A stretch of 64,000 nt of DNA from Hibiscus mutabilis (GCA_019671005.1 JAGYYJ010001183.1:1-64000), one strand, 5' to 3'. Positions 12,301 through 25,099 are shown, numbered from the stretch's first letter. The notes: generated by a model from the letters alone, not told the origin. A program made the numbers and translations.

Positions 12301-13964
12301 ATAACGATAAATAAAAAAATAACAATTTTTTTAAATAAATTATAGATCCAAATTTTAATGTTGTGAAGGAAATAAACTGAGTTGAAAGAATCATATTATA
12401 ATGAACTATTGTAATAGCACCTGATTTAATAAGTCTCTATAAAACTTGATCTAAATTAATCGGCCAGTAGATCGAGTGGTTAAACTAAAAAAATCGAATA
12501 TCAATAATGATAGGGTGGGCTTCAATTGGAGGGAAGAAGGTTGATGAATCGAACGTGTTGGTTTGGAGTTTTTTTCTTGGTTTATCCGACAAAGGGGTAG
12601 TTGATGATGGATATTGTTTAACCTCTACTTGTAACCACACCTATACATTACTGTCCTTTCATTTGGGTAGAACCGTTATGTACATGTGTCTCATTGTGGC
12701 CTGGTTAATTTTTTTTTTAATTTTAATAGTCAAAGATGATATGTTCTCGAGTACTCAAGTTCAAGTAGTTTAGTCTGTATGTATATATAAATTTATTTAT
12801 ATTTGAGATGTGACACATATATTACTTTGTATTCGAATAAAATAATAAAAAAAATTGTTTAGGTCTAAGTTGGAATTGGACTGGATAATATGGATGATCC
12901 ATTTTTCTATTTTTTGTTTTATCATTAAGAAAACCTAGACGTCAGACCCGACTTAGACATCAGACCAAACCGATATGTACCATTAATTATTTTAATTATT
13001 TTTTGAAATCATGGACCGAAAAGCGTTATTATCCCTTTTTAAAATAAAATATAGAAAAAGGACATCTAACATACCTCGTCCAAAACTAAATAAATGGTTT
13101 AGTTTAGGGTTTATGGTTTTAGTTTTAGTTTTAGGGTTTAGGATTAATTTTTTTTAATTAAAATAGGGTGATATTGAAAGAATGAGTAAATAATATGGGT
13201 TAAATTTATTATGTTTTTTTCGAATTAGGACAAAGTTGTTTTAATGTGCAAATGTGAAGGACTAAATGTGTTATTATATAAAATATTTTAACTGCCACGT
13301 CACCCTTTTAACGGTTGTTAATGGGTCAGGGACTAATTTGGAGCAAAACTAAAAAGTTAATGGTAATATTGAAGCAATTGAAAGCTTGATTACCAAATTG
13401 AATAATTTACCAAAGTTTAATTATCATTTGTGTACTTTACCCAAAAAAGAAAAATATCTGAAAAAAATAATATAAAATTTGTTTTTTAGATTTTATTCTA
13501 ACAAGGCATAATAATGCTTTCGGTCCCCATAATTTCAAAAGTAATTAAAATAGTTAATGATACATAGCGGTACACATAATTATTGATATATAACGGTACA
13601 TAGCGTTTAGTGTAGAATCATATAACAATATTGGAATTATAAAAATCATCCGATCCTGGATAGACATGGACGAAATTAGATAGGGACGATCAGTCCAATT
13701 CAAAGGTTAAAAAATTTGCTGCGTGGGGAAGGGGGGAAGAGCGGGCTCGTCCCTGTAGACGGATAAAAACACGAGCACACACATGATAATTCTAGTAACA
13801 TATTTTGAATCAATTTGAACAAGAACATTATAAAAAACCGAAATAAAAAATTATAAAACAAACTGATAAAATACAAATAAATAAAATAAAATCGAGCACT
13901 ATGATAGGTGATGACTCTGGTTTTTTTCATAAAGATATAAACCACAATTTAATGAATTAATAAT
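12300..13964. other. AT-rich spacer, no gene seen
   Basis: Intergenic DNA. The 88-codon open frame at 12507-12773 has a hydrophobic end but no family signature, codon context or splice sites that would make it credible. The part at 13190-13450 resembles the 'acgtcaccc...taacggttgttaatggg' repeats common in small TIR elements, without a partner arm that I could place. Confidence 0.4.
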
Positions 13965-15306
13965 TGGGTAAACTACATAAATGGCCATCGAACTTTTAGG
14001 ACGGATTCATTTTGGTCACCGTACTTTTAAAATATTCAATAAGATTACCCAATTTTTAGTTCGATTTTGATAAGGTCCCTCCCATTACTTTCTGTTAGTA
14101 GTTGACGTTAGTTTTCTTTTTTTCTTGATAAAAAATGGGTAGACTACACCAATCATCACTCAACTTTCTTCTCACACCTATTTTGGTCACTAGAGTTTAA
14201 CAATTTTTAATTTAATAACTTAACTTTCGAATTGTTCATATTTTGGTCACCCTCAAATGACATAGTTATACAAATAGAAAATTTTGATTAATCCTTAAAA
14301 AATCGGTTAATGATTTATTTACTTTGCTTATTAAATTTACCATATTAACATATTTGATATTTTAATAAGCAAAGTAAAAAAATAATTACTCGAATCAAAT
14401 ATTCCAATTAACCGGTCAATCGATTATCAGATTTAATTTGTACAATATAAGATCGAGAATTGAATAATCTGAGTTTAGCAATTAACCAAAATAATTTTTC
14501 AAGGATTAATCGAACCCGATTTCGGTACAAAACTTTAAAATAAATTATTTTTATTCGATTATGGTTCACATTTTTAAGCAAAATTGATTAACCGATCTGA
14601 TCTATTATATACAATATTTTCTAAATTTTATGCATTACAATATCTTATATTCTAGTAATTTTGATACCCTCATGATTTTTTTTAAAAGTTTTGGCTCTGT
14701 GTAGGATTAATAGGAGTGAACTTTCAATTTTTGACTTATTTAATTATTTTTACACTTTTATCACAACCGAACAATTATTAAATTTATCATATTTGGTATT
14801 TTAATAAACAAAGTAAAAAAAATTATTTCAAGAATCAAATATTTTGGTTAATTGGTTAATCGATTATATGATTTAATTGGTACAATATAAGATCAAAAAT
14901 TGAATAATACTTATGAATTTAGCAGTTAACCAAAATAATTTTTAAGAATTAATCAAAATTTTCTATTTGTATAAACATGTCATTTGAGAGTGGCCAAAAT
15001 ATGAACAATTCGAAACTTAAGTTATTAAATTGTAAAATTTTAAACTCTAGGGACCAAAATAGGATTGAGAAGAAAGGTGGGTGATGATTGGTGTAGTTTA
15101 CCCATTTTTTATTAAGGAAAAATAAAAACTGACGTCAACTTCTAACGGAAGGTAACGAGAGGGGACGTATTGAAAGCGAACTAAAAGTTCGGTGACTATA
15201 TTAAAATTGAACTAAAAATTGGGTGAGCTTATCGAATATTTTAAAAGTACAGTGACCAAAATGAATATGCCCTAAAAGTTCGGTGACCGTTTATGTAGTT
15301 TACCCA
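13965..15306. mobile_element. Long inverted-repeat (foldback/TIR) element
   Basis: The left arm (13965-about 14301) starts TGGGTAAACTACATAAATGG and the right arm (about 14944-15306) ends in its reverse complement, TTTATGTAGTTTACCCA. The arms match imperfectly over about 340 bases. Shared landmarks are 'tttggtcac' with 'gtgaccaaaa', 'ctaacgtcaac'-type blocks, and 'gggtagactacaccaat' with 'attggtgtagtttaccc'. The core holds two direct copies of a 180-base segment (about 14318-14500 and 14775-14955). There is no open frame for a transposase. A target duplication is not clear, because both flanks are A/T only. Confidence 0.7.
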
Positions 15307-16171
15307 TAAATTTTTTTACATGATAGCTATTTATTAGTACAAATCAAATTAAGCTACCTTATAAATATATAACTTTTATGTATACTTTTTATTTTATACT
15401 TTAGTTTAACCTTATAAAGAAATTATGAAAACAATTTTATTTGCAGAAAATAAATTATTAAATGATTGAATAAAGTACAAAAATGATCATTAAATTAATA
15501 AAAAATAATATTATTAAAGTTTTAAAAGTTATAAAATGGTCATTAAATTTATCGAGATGTCACAAATTAGTTACAACACGTTATAAAATAGTGAGATTTT
15601 GATAAGTTCAAGAACTATTTTATAATATCTCAAAAAAAATTTAATGACCATTTTGTAATAATTTGACAAAGCTCAATGACCATTTATAACAACTTGATAA
15701 GTTTAACGATCATTTGCAATTCCAAAATTTTAGTGACAAAAAATCAATTTTTCTTAGAGTAGTGACCATTTTTGTATTTTTATCCTAAATAATTATAGTT
15801 GGAGTGATAAAAACTTGTGTATAAAACCCTTGGTTATGGGTTCGAACCCTAAGTAATGAGTTCTAATAGTTTTATTTAAAGATTTGCATAAGTGAAAAAA
15901 TAACAACACCTACAAATAAAGGCAATTTTATAATTTTTCAACTGAATAAGGTACCAGTTAACTGATGACATCAAACTTAATCATGAACTTGAGTAATAGT
16001 ATAGATACATTAAATAAATACGTCCAAGGGCAATTCTTAATTAAAAAATACATCAAGTACTTAAAGTTAATATACAACATACTCCATTGGGGTATTTGTA
16101 TATTAAACCATAAATAAATCACTTACTTCAAGGGTTTAGTTGTCATTTCAAGCATGGTGCGATTAACAAAC
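15307..16171. other. AT-rich spacer, no gene seen
   Basis: Contains several variants of 'atgaccatttt.taa' and 'ggtcattaaatt' on both strands (15480-15780), which suggests another eroded inverted-repeat element. I could not fix its ends. No coding sequence. Confidence 0.4.
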
Positions 16172-16813
16172 GGTAAAATACACCACAAAATTATTTAATT
16201 ATAGGTTTGATAACAAACATGTCATTTTTTATTAAAACTAATAACTTAGGCATTCAATTAAAATTTTGTTACAAACATGTCATTATATCATTAAAATTAA
16301 AACATACAACTTGATATAATAACAATTTTAGTCACAAAACTTATACATTCTATTAATTTGGTCATACTTCAAAATAATTTAATCAATTTAATCCTTTGTA
16401 TTTAAAAATTCTATTAGTAAAATGATTATGTCTACTAGCAGGCGATGCTAAGGTCATAATAGATCCGTTCTATTAGTTTGTCAGTTGTCAAGTAGTAAAG
16501 TGATTGTGTCTGTTGAGTTATTACATTTGTCATATCGAGCTGAGAGACAATAGCATAGAGTGTTGCAAGTGGTCAAAGTGTCAAGAGAGTGCAATGCCGA
16601 AAATTTTAAAATATAAAAGATTAAATTTATTTAATTATTATTAATATGACCAAAATAAATTTTGAGACTAAAATTATTATTATTTCAGGTCATGTTTCAA
16701 TTTTAGAAGTGACATGTTTTGTCACATAATTTTAATAAAATAATAATATTTTAAAAAATATAACATATTTATTATAAAACCACAATTAAGTGACTTATGG
16801 TATATTTTGCCCT
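16172..16813. mobile_element. Small TIR element, non-coding
   Basis: The left end (ggtaaaatacaccacaaaat) and the right end (cttatggtatattttgccc) are imperfect inverted repeats. Inside, 'aacaaacatgtcat' on the left pairs with 'gtgacatgttttgtcacat' on the right. The length of about 640 bases and the lack of any open frame fit a MITE-like element. The superfamily is not determined. Confidence 0.45.
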
Positions 16814-17089
16814 TGAAAAGTATTTCATTACAGTAATTTTCAGGGTAGCAATCGAATAAAAAGAAATAACATGTTTATTTTATTTCAAGCAAGGATAAGG
16901 ATAATTACAGAATAAGACAGGCGGCGAAAATAAAATATCCCTTTCCATAATTTTCAGCCTTACTTAAGGTTTAATGCAAAAAGACATAAACCGCAAGTCA
17001 AAATCCTCCTTCTCCTTCTTCTTTCCTTCGATTTACATAAAGAACAATCAACCCAAAGTTTCACTCTTTCAGTTCAGACTTCTTAACAG

Positions 17090-17450
17090 GCAAGTTTCTT
17101 CTTCTTTTTCTTTGAATTTCTGATCTGTTTGTTTTAGATTATGTGTTTTGAACCCATTTTTTCTTGGGTTTTTACTTTAGAATTGTGATCAATTTTATTA
17201 TTTGTTTCATTTTTTTGTCAATTTTCTTTCTTTATTTTCCCCCAATTTTATTTGAATTCATGAACCCTATCTTGAGTTTAATCGTAGAAAAGTTTCCAAG
17301 AAAGAAAACCCATGGATCCATAGCTAGTTTAGATCTTAGATCAGAATTTCATTGAACTATTGATTGTTTTTACTATTTTTCTTTGTAAATGGATAACAAT
17401 TTGTCAGCTCTAAAGCTGAATCTGAGGTTCTTCTTTATTGTTTGAAGCAG
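17090..17450 (+). other. Likely 5' UTR intron with GC-AG ends
   Basis: Upstream of the L18a-like start codon a pyrimidine-rich leader (about 17000-17089) ends in AACAG followed by GCAAGTTTCT, the consensus of the rare GC-AG intron class. A matching acceptor (TTTGAAGCAG) ends at 17450, after a T-rich stretch. The exon then runs to the ATG at 17520. No transcript data are available, so this intron is inferred. Confidence 0.5.
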
Positions 17451-17519
17451 GAGTTTTGTCGGTTGAGTACACTCCGGGGAGGAGTTCATCGGTCCGAGCA
17501 CATCGGCTCTCCGGCACAC

Positions 17520-18823
17520 ATGGATCAAAGTAATCAAGTATTTCTTTATTTATCTTTGCTTATTTAACTTCTAAGTTTGCCCTCTTTTCCGGTCAGGAAT
17601 GTGTATTTTTGTGACGCTGTTCGATTATATTCGCTCTTAAAAGCTCGAATTTTCCCTTTTTTGGAAACATGACATCGTCTTCTATAGCCGGTTTTGATCC
17701 GCCGGTTATGATTTTTTGATACTAAATAGAAATAACTTGATTTGTAAGAAAAAGGGAAATAGTGTAGTTTCTTCAGCAGAATTGTGTTCTTAATGGAGTT
17801 CAGCCAAAAGCATATCGACACGGCTTATGTTTTGCAGTTACCGTATAGTACTTAGTCCAACTTTCATATGTACATCTCTTTTAGTCATTTGTCGAGAATT
17901 GTTCGTTCGACAAATTCTTAAATCTTGGTATATTGTTATAAACGCAAATGAACGTGTGTTCGACATGTCGAATAACTAAAGAGGAAACGAAGCAAATGAT
18001 TTGTCGGAATTTCTTTTCTTGGGGAAGAATACGATAATTAGTTTCCTGACTTCATGATTTCACCAAGTCACAGGTGCTACTGTCGACGAGTCGGGGAATT
18101 TGAGAAACAGCCTTGATGTTTCAAAACCACTCTCTGATAAGCATCTTGATCTTTTGAGGCCATCTGCTCGATACTATTCACTATTTAAAGGTAGGGAATT
18201 CTATTAAGTTAATTACATGTTGGGTCGATATGCTTTTATGCTTTTAGTTTTCCATAGTTTGGTACGTGTGATTGGCCATCAATAAAGCATTGTGTTATTT
18301 ATATGGTAACCCTGTGATGGTAGGGCAAGCACCGGATGCAGCGGGTAAGGGCAAGTATACACTTATCAAAGTCGAGGAGGATTTCCAAACAGGGATTTTT
18401 GACAAACCTCTCCCATGCTTTGGCTGTGGTATCGGATGGTTCTCGTGAGTACTCTTTGCTCTTAACTACATGTTCCTTCCAGCAGTTCTTTTTTTCCCCA
18501 TTTCTCATGTTGTCTTATTTCTTATAGCTTCCTGGTTGGATTTTTATGTCCGTTGATGTGGTACTATGCTACATTTCTCTATTTCGGTAATCACTACCGT
18601 AAAGATCCAAGAGAGAGAGCCGGCCTTGCTGCTTCTGCAATTGCTGTAAGTATTCCCAGTCTCCGCCTGTAAATGACTTATGTATTGATTAAACAATCTC
18701 CGCCCTTCTCTTTGTTCGTTCTTCCCCGTGTATAATAATATCCACGGCCCGGTTTTGTTGTTGCAGGCAATGGCATGCTCTGTTTTACTGCTGATCATAA
18801 TAATAGTGTCTCGTCTATTTTAA
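17520..18823 (+). CDS. L18a-like membrane protein (RPL18aL family)
   Basis: The five coding exons are 17520-17529, 18074-18190, 18324-18444, 18528-18645 and 18767-18823. They give 140 residues ending in SRLF-stop, and all introns are GT-AG in matching phase. The short first exon (M-D-Q plus one base) is chosen because only this donor (AAA|GTAATC) keeps frame with GATVD/SATVDESG. The protein carries CFGCGIGWF at about 74-82, with a C-x-x-C pair at 74/77, then FLVGFLCPLMWYYATFLYFG and RKDPRERAGLAASAIA, the signature of plant proteins called '60S ribosomal protein L18a-like'. Two hydrophobic segments (about 83-102 and 114-138) show it is a small membrane protein rather than a ribosomal subunit. 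Its biochemical role is not known to me. The gene looks intact; the 3' UTR probably ends near AATAAA at 19060. Confidence 0.9.
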
Positions 18824-19825
18824 ACCAAAAACTCGGAACCAAAGTGTTTCAATAACAAGCTTATACATGAGTTCAAAGGAATGCTTTGGCTGCAATGGAG
18901 AAACAGAGTTGAACTTTGCCACATATGCCAAGCACCATTGTAAAGACAACAAATATCTGAGAAATGTTCTGTTCATAGAAATTATACTTTCGCCGTTGAT
19001 AGAACCTCGAAATTCGAGGCTACGTTTGTTTGTAAGTAATTTGATGAGTTTCATTATTGAAATAAACTTGTTCCATTGTTGAATGGTGATACAAAATCCC
19101 ATTTACTGATGATTTTCAGTCTTATGCCTGGTGTACTCGAATCAGTTTTATCGATAATAAATAATCGAGCTATGAAATCAAGTTCATAATTCACTACACA
19201 AATGAACTTGGAACAAGCTTGAACTTTAAAATTAAACCTCGTTATCAGAAACCCTAGTTGCATGATCTGAGTTTATTTTGTTCTTTGCTTATCATGGGCG
19301 GCATCAGCTTTGATGTTAATCGTTGATTGTCGAGATCCATCGTTTTTCATATTCTTTCATTTTTTATTCCTTGTGATATGTTTTACTCTACATTTTCTCT
19401 CTCTTAGTATATTTATTTGACTTATCGAGATGACACTCGTCAATCTTTAGTAATATTTGTATCTCTTTTTTTTCCGAGTCTTTTAATTAAATTTTTACTT
19501 TTTTCTTATACGGTCATGTTATAATCTTGAGACTTGTTTTAATAGTTGTAAGATATTTTCGAATTAGGCATTTGTTTACTCGAATGCAAACTTTCATTAT
19601 ATATTCTTGTCCAATAAAACTAACATATTTCAATTCATAAAATTAAGCCTCGTTAAATTTGAACCAATATTCGAACCTAGAATTCGACAATTACTACAAG
19701 CATTTGAAATGATAAATGACAAAATTGAATGAACCGACTGTAAAACTGGAAAACCAATTGCCAGCGACATTGTCATCCTCCAAAATCAAAACACAAAAAG
19801 CTTCATTAAGGCTTGATCTTCAGTC
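18824..19825. other. Spacer between convergent genes
   Basis: Holds the presumed 3' untranslated regions of the L18a-like gene (left) and the LYAR gene (right). The gene ends face each other across about 1 kb. No further gene or repeat was recognised. Confidence 0.5.
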
Positions 19826-22800
19826 TTAACCAACCAGACGGACATATTTGTCGTCAACGGAATATCTGGTGCTTGAAGTGATCTGCGGTGCAACAGAAAA
19901 AGATCGTGTCGAAATTAATGAAACAAAAAAAAAACCCTTTAACATAGATGAATTACTTGAGAAAGAGCCTCCCTCACCTTGTGCTGCAATTTTTCACTTA
20001 GTTGGGACTTATCTTCATCCACACCCGATTCCTGGAGAGCCTTTAGAACCAGTTTTTGCAGCTTCCGCATCTTCAAAACTCCGTCGGGACTCTGCATCAA
20101 AAAGAAAGCATCAATGTATATTTGTTAACCATGAAGACTTTGTGCCTATAATTCGTACCATTATATCATTGTGTTTATCTTTACAAAGCTATGTTAACAA
20201 TCATAAGCAAGAATAGATAAAAAAAACCCGGACAAGATAGAACGAAAGGACACATACGGATTTCAAGGCTTCTTTAATGAACTTCTTCCACTTTATCTTA
20301 TTTTTCGTATCTTCTTTTGTCGAGGCAGATTCCACTATATCTTCTTTTATAGCATTATGTTTGGTTTTCTTTGCCTTTTCTTCCTCAATCTGAGTGACTG
20401 CTCTATTGCCTGTTTCGTTGGAGTTATCGTCTAGCTTTCTCTTTTTATTTGATGATATATGACCATTTGCTGCTTCGGAGTTGATTTGGGGTTGGCCATC
20501 TTTGGACTGATCCTGCAATTTGTCCTCTCCAACAGAATTATTTTCTGCCAACTCAGCATTATCTTTGTTTTCAGCCGAATCCTTAGTGTCCAGAGCAGAT
20601 TCTTCCGTCTGTTTAGGTTGCTGCTTAGCATGGAAAGCCCGAGCCTTTGCCCTGTGCTTCTTTCCGTCAGCATGAAGAAGCAAGGTCTGCTGACTGGTAG
20701 CCTTGGTATTGCAAAGACTGCAAATACATAGATAATCAACAGAATCTCGTCAGATTACAACACAGAACGATAAACAACAAACAGTCGATAACAATACACG
20801 AGTAACATTTAATATGTCTAATTTTTACACCATGTTAGCTCAGACCAAAGATCAAGAGGTCGAAAACAAACTGCCTAACCAGATGAAATGTAAAAAGTCA
20901 CTATATTTTGGGGCGGGGCAGATATCATAAACCGATTCATAAATGAGACACTGAAGACAATTAAATCTTAGTAAATGTATCACATTACAACGATCAGATT
21001 CTTTAGCATTAGCCCTAGAAATTTACAGTTAAACTTAAAAGAACCAAAACATTAACAGATAATGTAACATCCCGAATTTCCCCCCCAATTTTGAAACCCT
21101 AAAAAAATTAAATCCCTAATTTAAAAATCCTAAAATTTGAGAATTTTTAATTTGGAACCCTAATGTTTAAAAGGGACTAAACATAATTTTCATGGAACTT
21201 GAAAGTCAAATGTGTAATTTCTCGATAGTCTAAGGACCACATGTGAAATTTACCCATTTATTTTAAAACATTATTTTTTTTTCTGAAAGTTTCTTGATGT
21301 TTATATGTATATTATATTGTCCTTTTACTTTATTTATTTTATTAAAATCCATTGTTATTATTGTAATATTCTTTTTACCGATGTATATATATATATATAT
21401 ATATAACACTTTCCCTTCAAAAAGAACCCTACAAAACCCTAGCCTCCGGTAAAACATCCCTCGCCGCCATTCCCTTTCATGAACGGTCACCACCTCCAAG
21501 TTGTCTTCGAATCACTTGAACCTTGTAGAAATTTCCACAATGGTTGTAAATGCCGTGTTTGAATCTCAGCAAAACCAAGCCATTCTTGCCGATTGAGTTC
21601 AGTTAATCACATTTTCCAAAGCAAACTGTTTCTTTATTATAAATCATTGGTTTCCATGCATTTGTTTAATTCTTTAATTATTTATTAAAAATGAGTATAT
21701 AAACAAATTGTTTACTGTTATAATAACGTATATAATCCCATATGTATACATCGAAAATTAGCTTTCAATTGGATTGGGAAGCAAACGGGTTCTAAAGGTT
21801 GAATGTTGCTATATATATATTATATATATATTAACGGTCTTCTGAGCGAGTATCGATTGGTATAATCATTTTAATTGAAGGTACCGGCATTGTTCTAATT
21901 CAACAATCGATGGAGGAAAGGCCTTTACTTTATTAGTCAAATATTTCTACAGCATTGTTATATATTCTGAAGCAATCACCTAAGTTAGATTCGACTAACC
22001 TGTACTTGTAAACTACCTGATTGATCAATATAACTTGAATTGTTCGATCGACCTTACCGAACCATTCAATCTAACCGTCTCTTTGACTGATTATGATATC
22101 AATGTTACCAATCAGATAAGTGTACTTGAATCATTAAAATTCGTTGAATAAGTCTTTAGAATTAATTCCTTAGTCATAGTGATAATAGTAAAAGTGTTAA
22201 TGTAGGATTATTATTCGTAGGTTCTGATACAGTTGGACCCAGTTCTTCTGATCGTGGGAAATGCGCTATGCAATGGGTTGAGTTTGCTTTGGCTAAGATA
22301 TGTTTTCTTCTGGTACTATAAATAAATGATTTTATTTGTGTGTTCTCTTTTTGTGCTATATATTCTGTGAAATGTTTTACAACTTGCATGACTAATTTTC
22401 TGTATTATGATTACAATGTGTTTTGAGATATCATGCATATTGTGTCAGACTGTGTTTTAATAAATTTATCAGAATTTCAGAACTGTGATCCTCGTATTTC
22501 GTACGATAAACTGTGATGTGATTATGTGTTTTACAGTCATTACCATATTTAATATGCATGGGATGAGATTGTACGGTGGAAGAAATGGTTTGACCACACT
22601 GTGATTGGAGAAATAAGGGTGAGGGTTACGGGAACTACCTCCCTTTGTGACGGTTGGCTTTGCCACCTTTGTGGATCGGAGTATGTAGCTGGAAAATGTG
22701 TTTTGTCTGTGTCATCATTACATGCATTTGTGTTTTACCGTGCTTTTATTAAATATCTTGAGAATTATTTTGGAACTGAGTTTGCGATTGCTTGCATTTT

Positions 22801-24168
22801 AAAGATACACTGGGCTCAATAGCTCACTCCCCCATAGTTTCTTTTACAGAAAACTCGGCCTTTAGGCGACTTGGTACTCGGAAGATCTCAAATGTTTTTC
22901 TACCTTACTATTCAGTATGAACTTAATATGTTTTCTGAAATATTCCAGCTTTACTATTATTTTGGGATTTTGGTGTAATGTCAGACTTGTGATAATTTAT
23001 ATTTTGGCGACTTGGTACTCGGAAGATCTCAAATGTTTTTCTACCTTACTATTCAGTATGAACTTAATATGTTTTCTGAAATATTCCAGCTTTACTATTA
23101 TTTTGGGATTTTGGTGTAATTTCAGACTTGTGATAATTTATATTTTGGGGATTATTTTTAACATGCATTTACGAAATTTGTATTCGGTTATTTTTTTTAA
23201 ACCATTGAACATTATTATGACATTAAGGTTTTATGAATTATAAACAGATGCTAAAAATTATAATTTATTTTATTTTAAATTATAGTATAATTTTCAAAAT
23301 TGGTTTCTTGAAGGTAAAATTTACAATGGTGACTTTCTAAATTCGGTCTTTTCTTCTTCGTCGGGTTTATAGGGTTACAGATAACAAGACAACCCCATGT
23401 CAACCGCAAAGAAGTATTGTTCAAGCTCCAAAGTCTGAACAGCTTGCTATTCAGGAATCTACCAGCTTCAAACTAGGCACATTGCCTGTTCGATATCTAG
23501 GAATACCAACGATTACTATCCGGTGCTCTTTCAACGTTAACACTATACCCTTCCCAACCAATGCATTCATAGACTTAAACAGAGGAGATAACAGTCGTGT
23601 TACACAACTCGGAATTAATCTTATATTAGAGCAAACAATACAAACATTGATATCAATATCAGTAATCAAATTCAAACAATTTACCTGCAAAACCATGGAG
23701 GACGTTGAGTTAGCCCCACATTGATATCAACATCAGGTTTCTCCTTTGTTTGCTTGTTGGGTTTCGCATTCGAACCATTTGGTGTTTGCCCTTGCCCCTT
23801 TGGACCATATTTTTCCTAAACGTGAAACCAAACAAAAACATTGTCTGTCAGATTACTTGTCAAAAATGAGTAAACAAGAACAGGGGATTGGGAAACTTAC
23901 AGCCTCGGTTATGCACTGTGTATGGCTCTGAACATTTTGTTGCCCGAAAATCACTCCACAATCAATGCAAGAAAACTAAAGAAACGGGAAACCAACCACA
24001 AACAGAAAATGGGTTAGTGGAAAATTCGAGATTAACCAAAGAAAAATGTTCAAAAACAGCAGGGGAAAACAATGAAGAGACCTTGGAAGCAGAGCAGATC
24101 CTGAAGTGATTTGCTAACTTGGGTTTCTTCAAGTTCTCGCCGCAATCCTCACATTGAAACCAGACCAT
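19826..24168 (-). CDS. LYAR-type zinc-finger nucleolar protein
   Basis: Six exons on the minus strand: 24168-24082, 23975-23901, 23815-23685, 20717-20258, 20091-19978 and 19882-19826, giving 307 residues with every junction in frame. The N-terminus MVWFQCEDCGENLKKPKL has C6, C9, H21, C25, and a second cluster SCIDCG...QSHTQC has C32, C35, H47, C50; together they form the LYAR zinc-finger pair. A U1-like finger follows (C97, C100, H113, H119). A long charged Lys/Glu-rich region comes next, with the nuclear-type motif NKKRKL, and a conserved C-terminal block (IKWKKFIKEALKS, then MRKLQKLVLKAL and RYSVDDKYVRLVG) ends the protein. LYAR proteins are nucleolar factors in growth and ribosome biogenesis in animals and yeast relatives; the plant role is inferred. 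The third intron is about 3 kb because it contains a solo LTR. Confidence 0.92.
21063..23379 (+). mobile_element. Solo LTR (probably Ty3/gypsy), 2.3 kb
   Basis: It starts TGTAACATCCCGAATTTCCC and ends GGGTTTATAGGGTTACA, so TGTAAC and GTTACA are inverted termini. It is flanked by a perfect 5-base duplication, GATAA at 21058-21062 and 23380-23384. There are no internal gag or pol regions, hence a solo LTR left by recombination. A TATA-like run (about 21381-21404) followed by a C-rich leader could be its promoter, reading opposite to the host gene. It lies wholly in the third intron of the LYAR gene. Confidence 0.88.
22865..23147. repeat. 141-bp tandem duplication inside the solo LTR
   Basis: Two almost identical copies (22865-23005 and 23006-about 23147) begin ggcgacttggtactcggaag. 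Only a few positions differ, so the duplication is young compared with the surrounding DNA. It creates a spurious 108-codon open frame with an internal protein repeat. Confidence 0.95.
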
Positions 24169-25099
24169 CTTTTGTTGTTGTTGTTGTCTTCTTCCTTGTT
24201 TGTTTATGTGTTGTTTTGTCCCAGAAAATTAAGGGGAAAACAACCAGAACGGAGAAGCGAGAGCTAGGTTTTGGATTTAGCATTAATGTATTGCGAGGGT
24301 TTTTGTTCTTTGATTTCATCGTTTTGGAATATTCCAAATGATTTGGGGTAAAACGCAGCGTACGAGATAAGACCAGTTGTAAAATTTAACATCAGGTGAT
24401 GAGGCCCAATTCAAAATGTGAATCCATTATCTTTAAATAATTTAATTTATTAGGTTTAAAATTTAGGGGTTTAGGTTGTAGAGTTTAAAATTTAAGGTAC
24501 ATTGCTTAGGGTTTAGTTTTTAGGGTTAAGGTGAGAGTTATAAATTTAAGATTTGAATTTTATAATACAAATATACAAGCTTGTGTAAAGTTAGTTATAC
24601 ACAACTTGTGTATCAAAATTTTATCCTTTTAAGTTAATAATTTTTATTTCATTGTTGTTGAGGCTGTCTCATATTTTGATTTTGTAATATTAACATAGGT
24701 ACTCTTTTCCTCCACTTTAGGTCAAAAAAGTTTTTAACGATGCCTAAAATAATATACCTTCCCCTATTTATCAAAAATAATTTTTATTTCAAAATGTCAC
24801 ATCAACGGATATTAACATTGGATTTGGACTATTTTACTTTGCTTTTTCATATGGGTTTTCCCAAACTTGTAAGATGATTATAAAGTTTTGAACAAAAAGA
24901 CTAGCATGGTATTGATGTTCACATGGGTTCTTCTACTTGTTTAGCATGGGTAGTAAAACTCAAATTTGGCAACAAATGAGTGGTACTGGAATGCAACAAC
25001 ATCAGGAAATATGCGACGGGATTCCGAACGAATTGGGCAACAACATCAGGTTACTGGAATGCAACAGGGAAAGACCAGACATGAGATTCGTGTCATATC
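24169..25099. other. LYAR upstream region and spacer
   Basis: 24169-24340 is the likely 5' UTR/promoter of the LYAR gene. The part from about 24400 to 24950 is AT-rich, with 'ggtttaggg'-like words, and has no recognisable gene. The last 150 bases contain two short repeats of 'caacatcagg.aa...actggaatgcaaca'. They probably belong to the 3' UTR of KDSD. Confidence 0.45.

Noticed and set aside
12507..12773. 88-codon plus frame with a hydrophobic tail
   Set aside because: No family signature, promoter or conservation evidence; long frames of this size are expected by chance.
22917..23243. 108-codon plus-strand open frame with an internal repeat
   Set aside because: It is produced by the 141-base tandem duplication inside the solo LTR and has no domain features.
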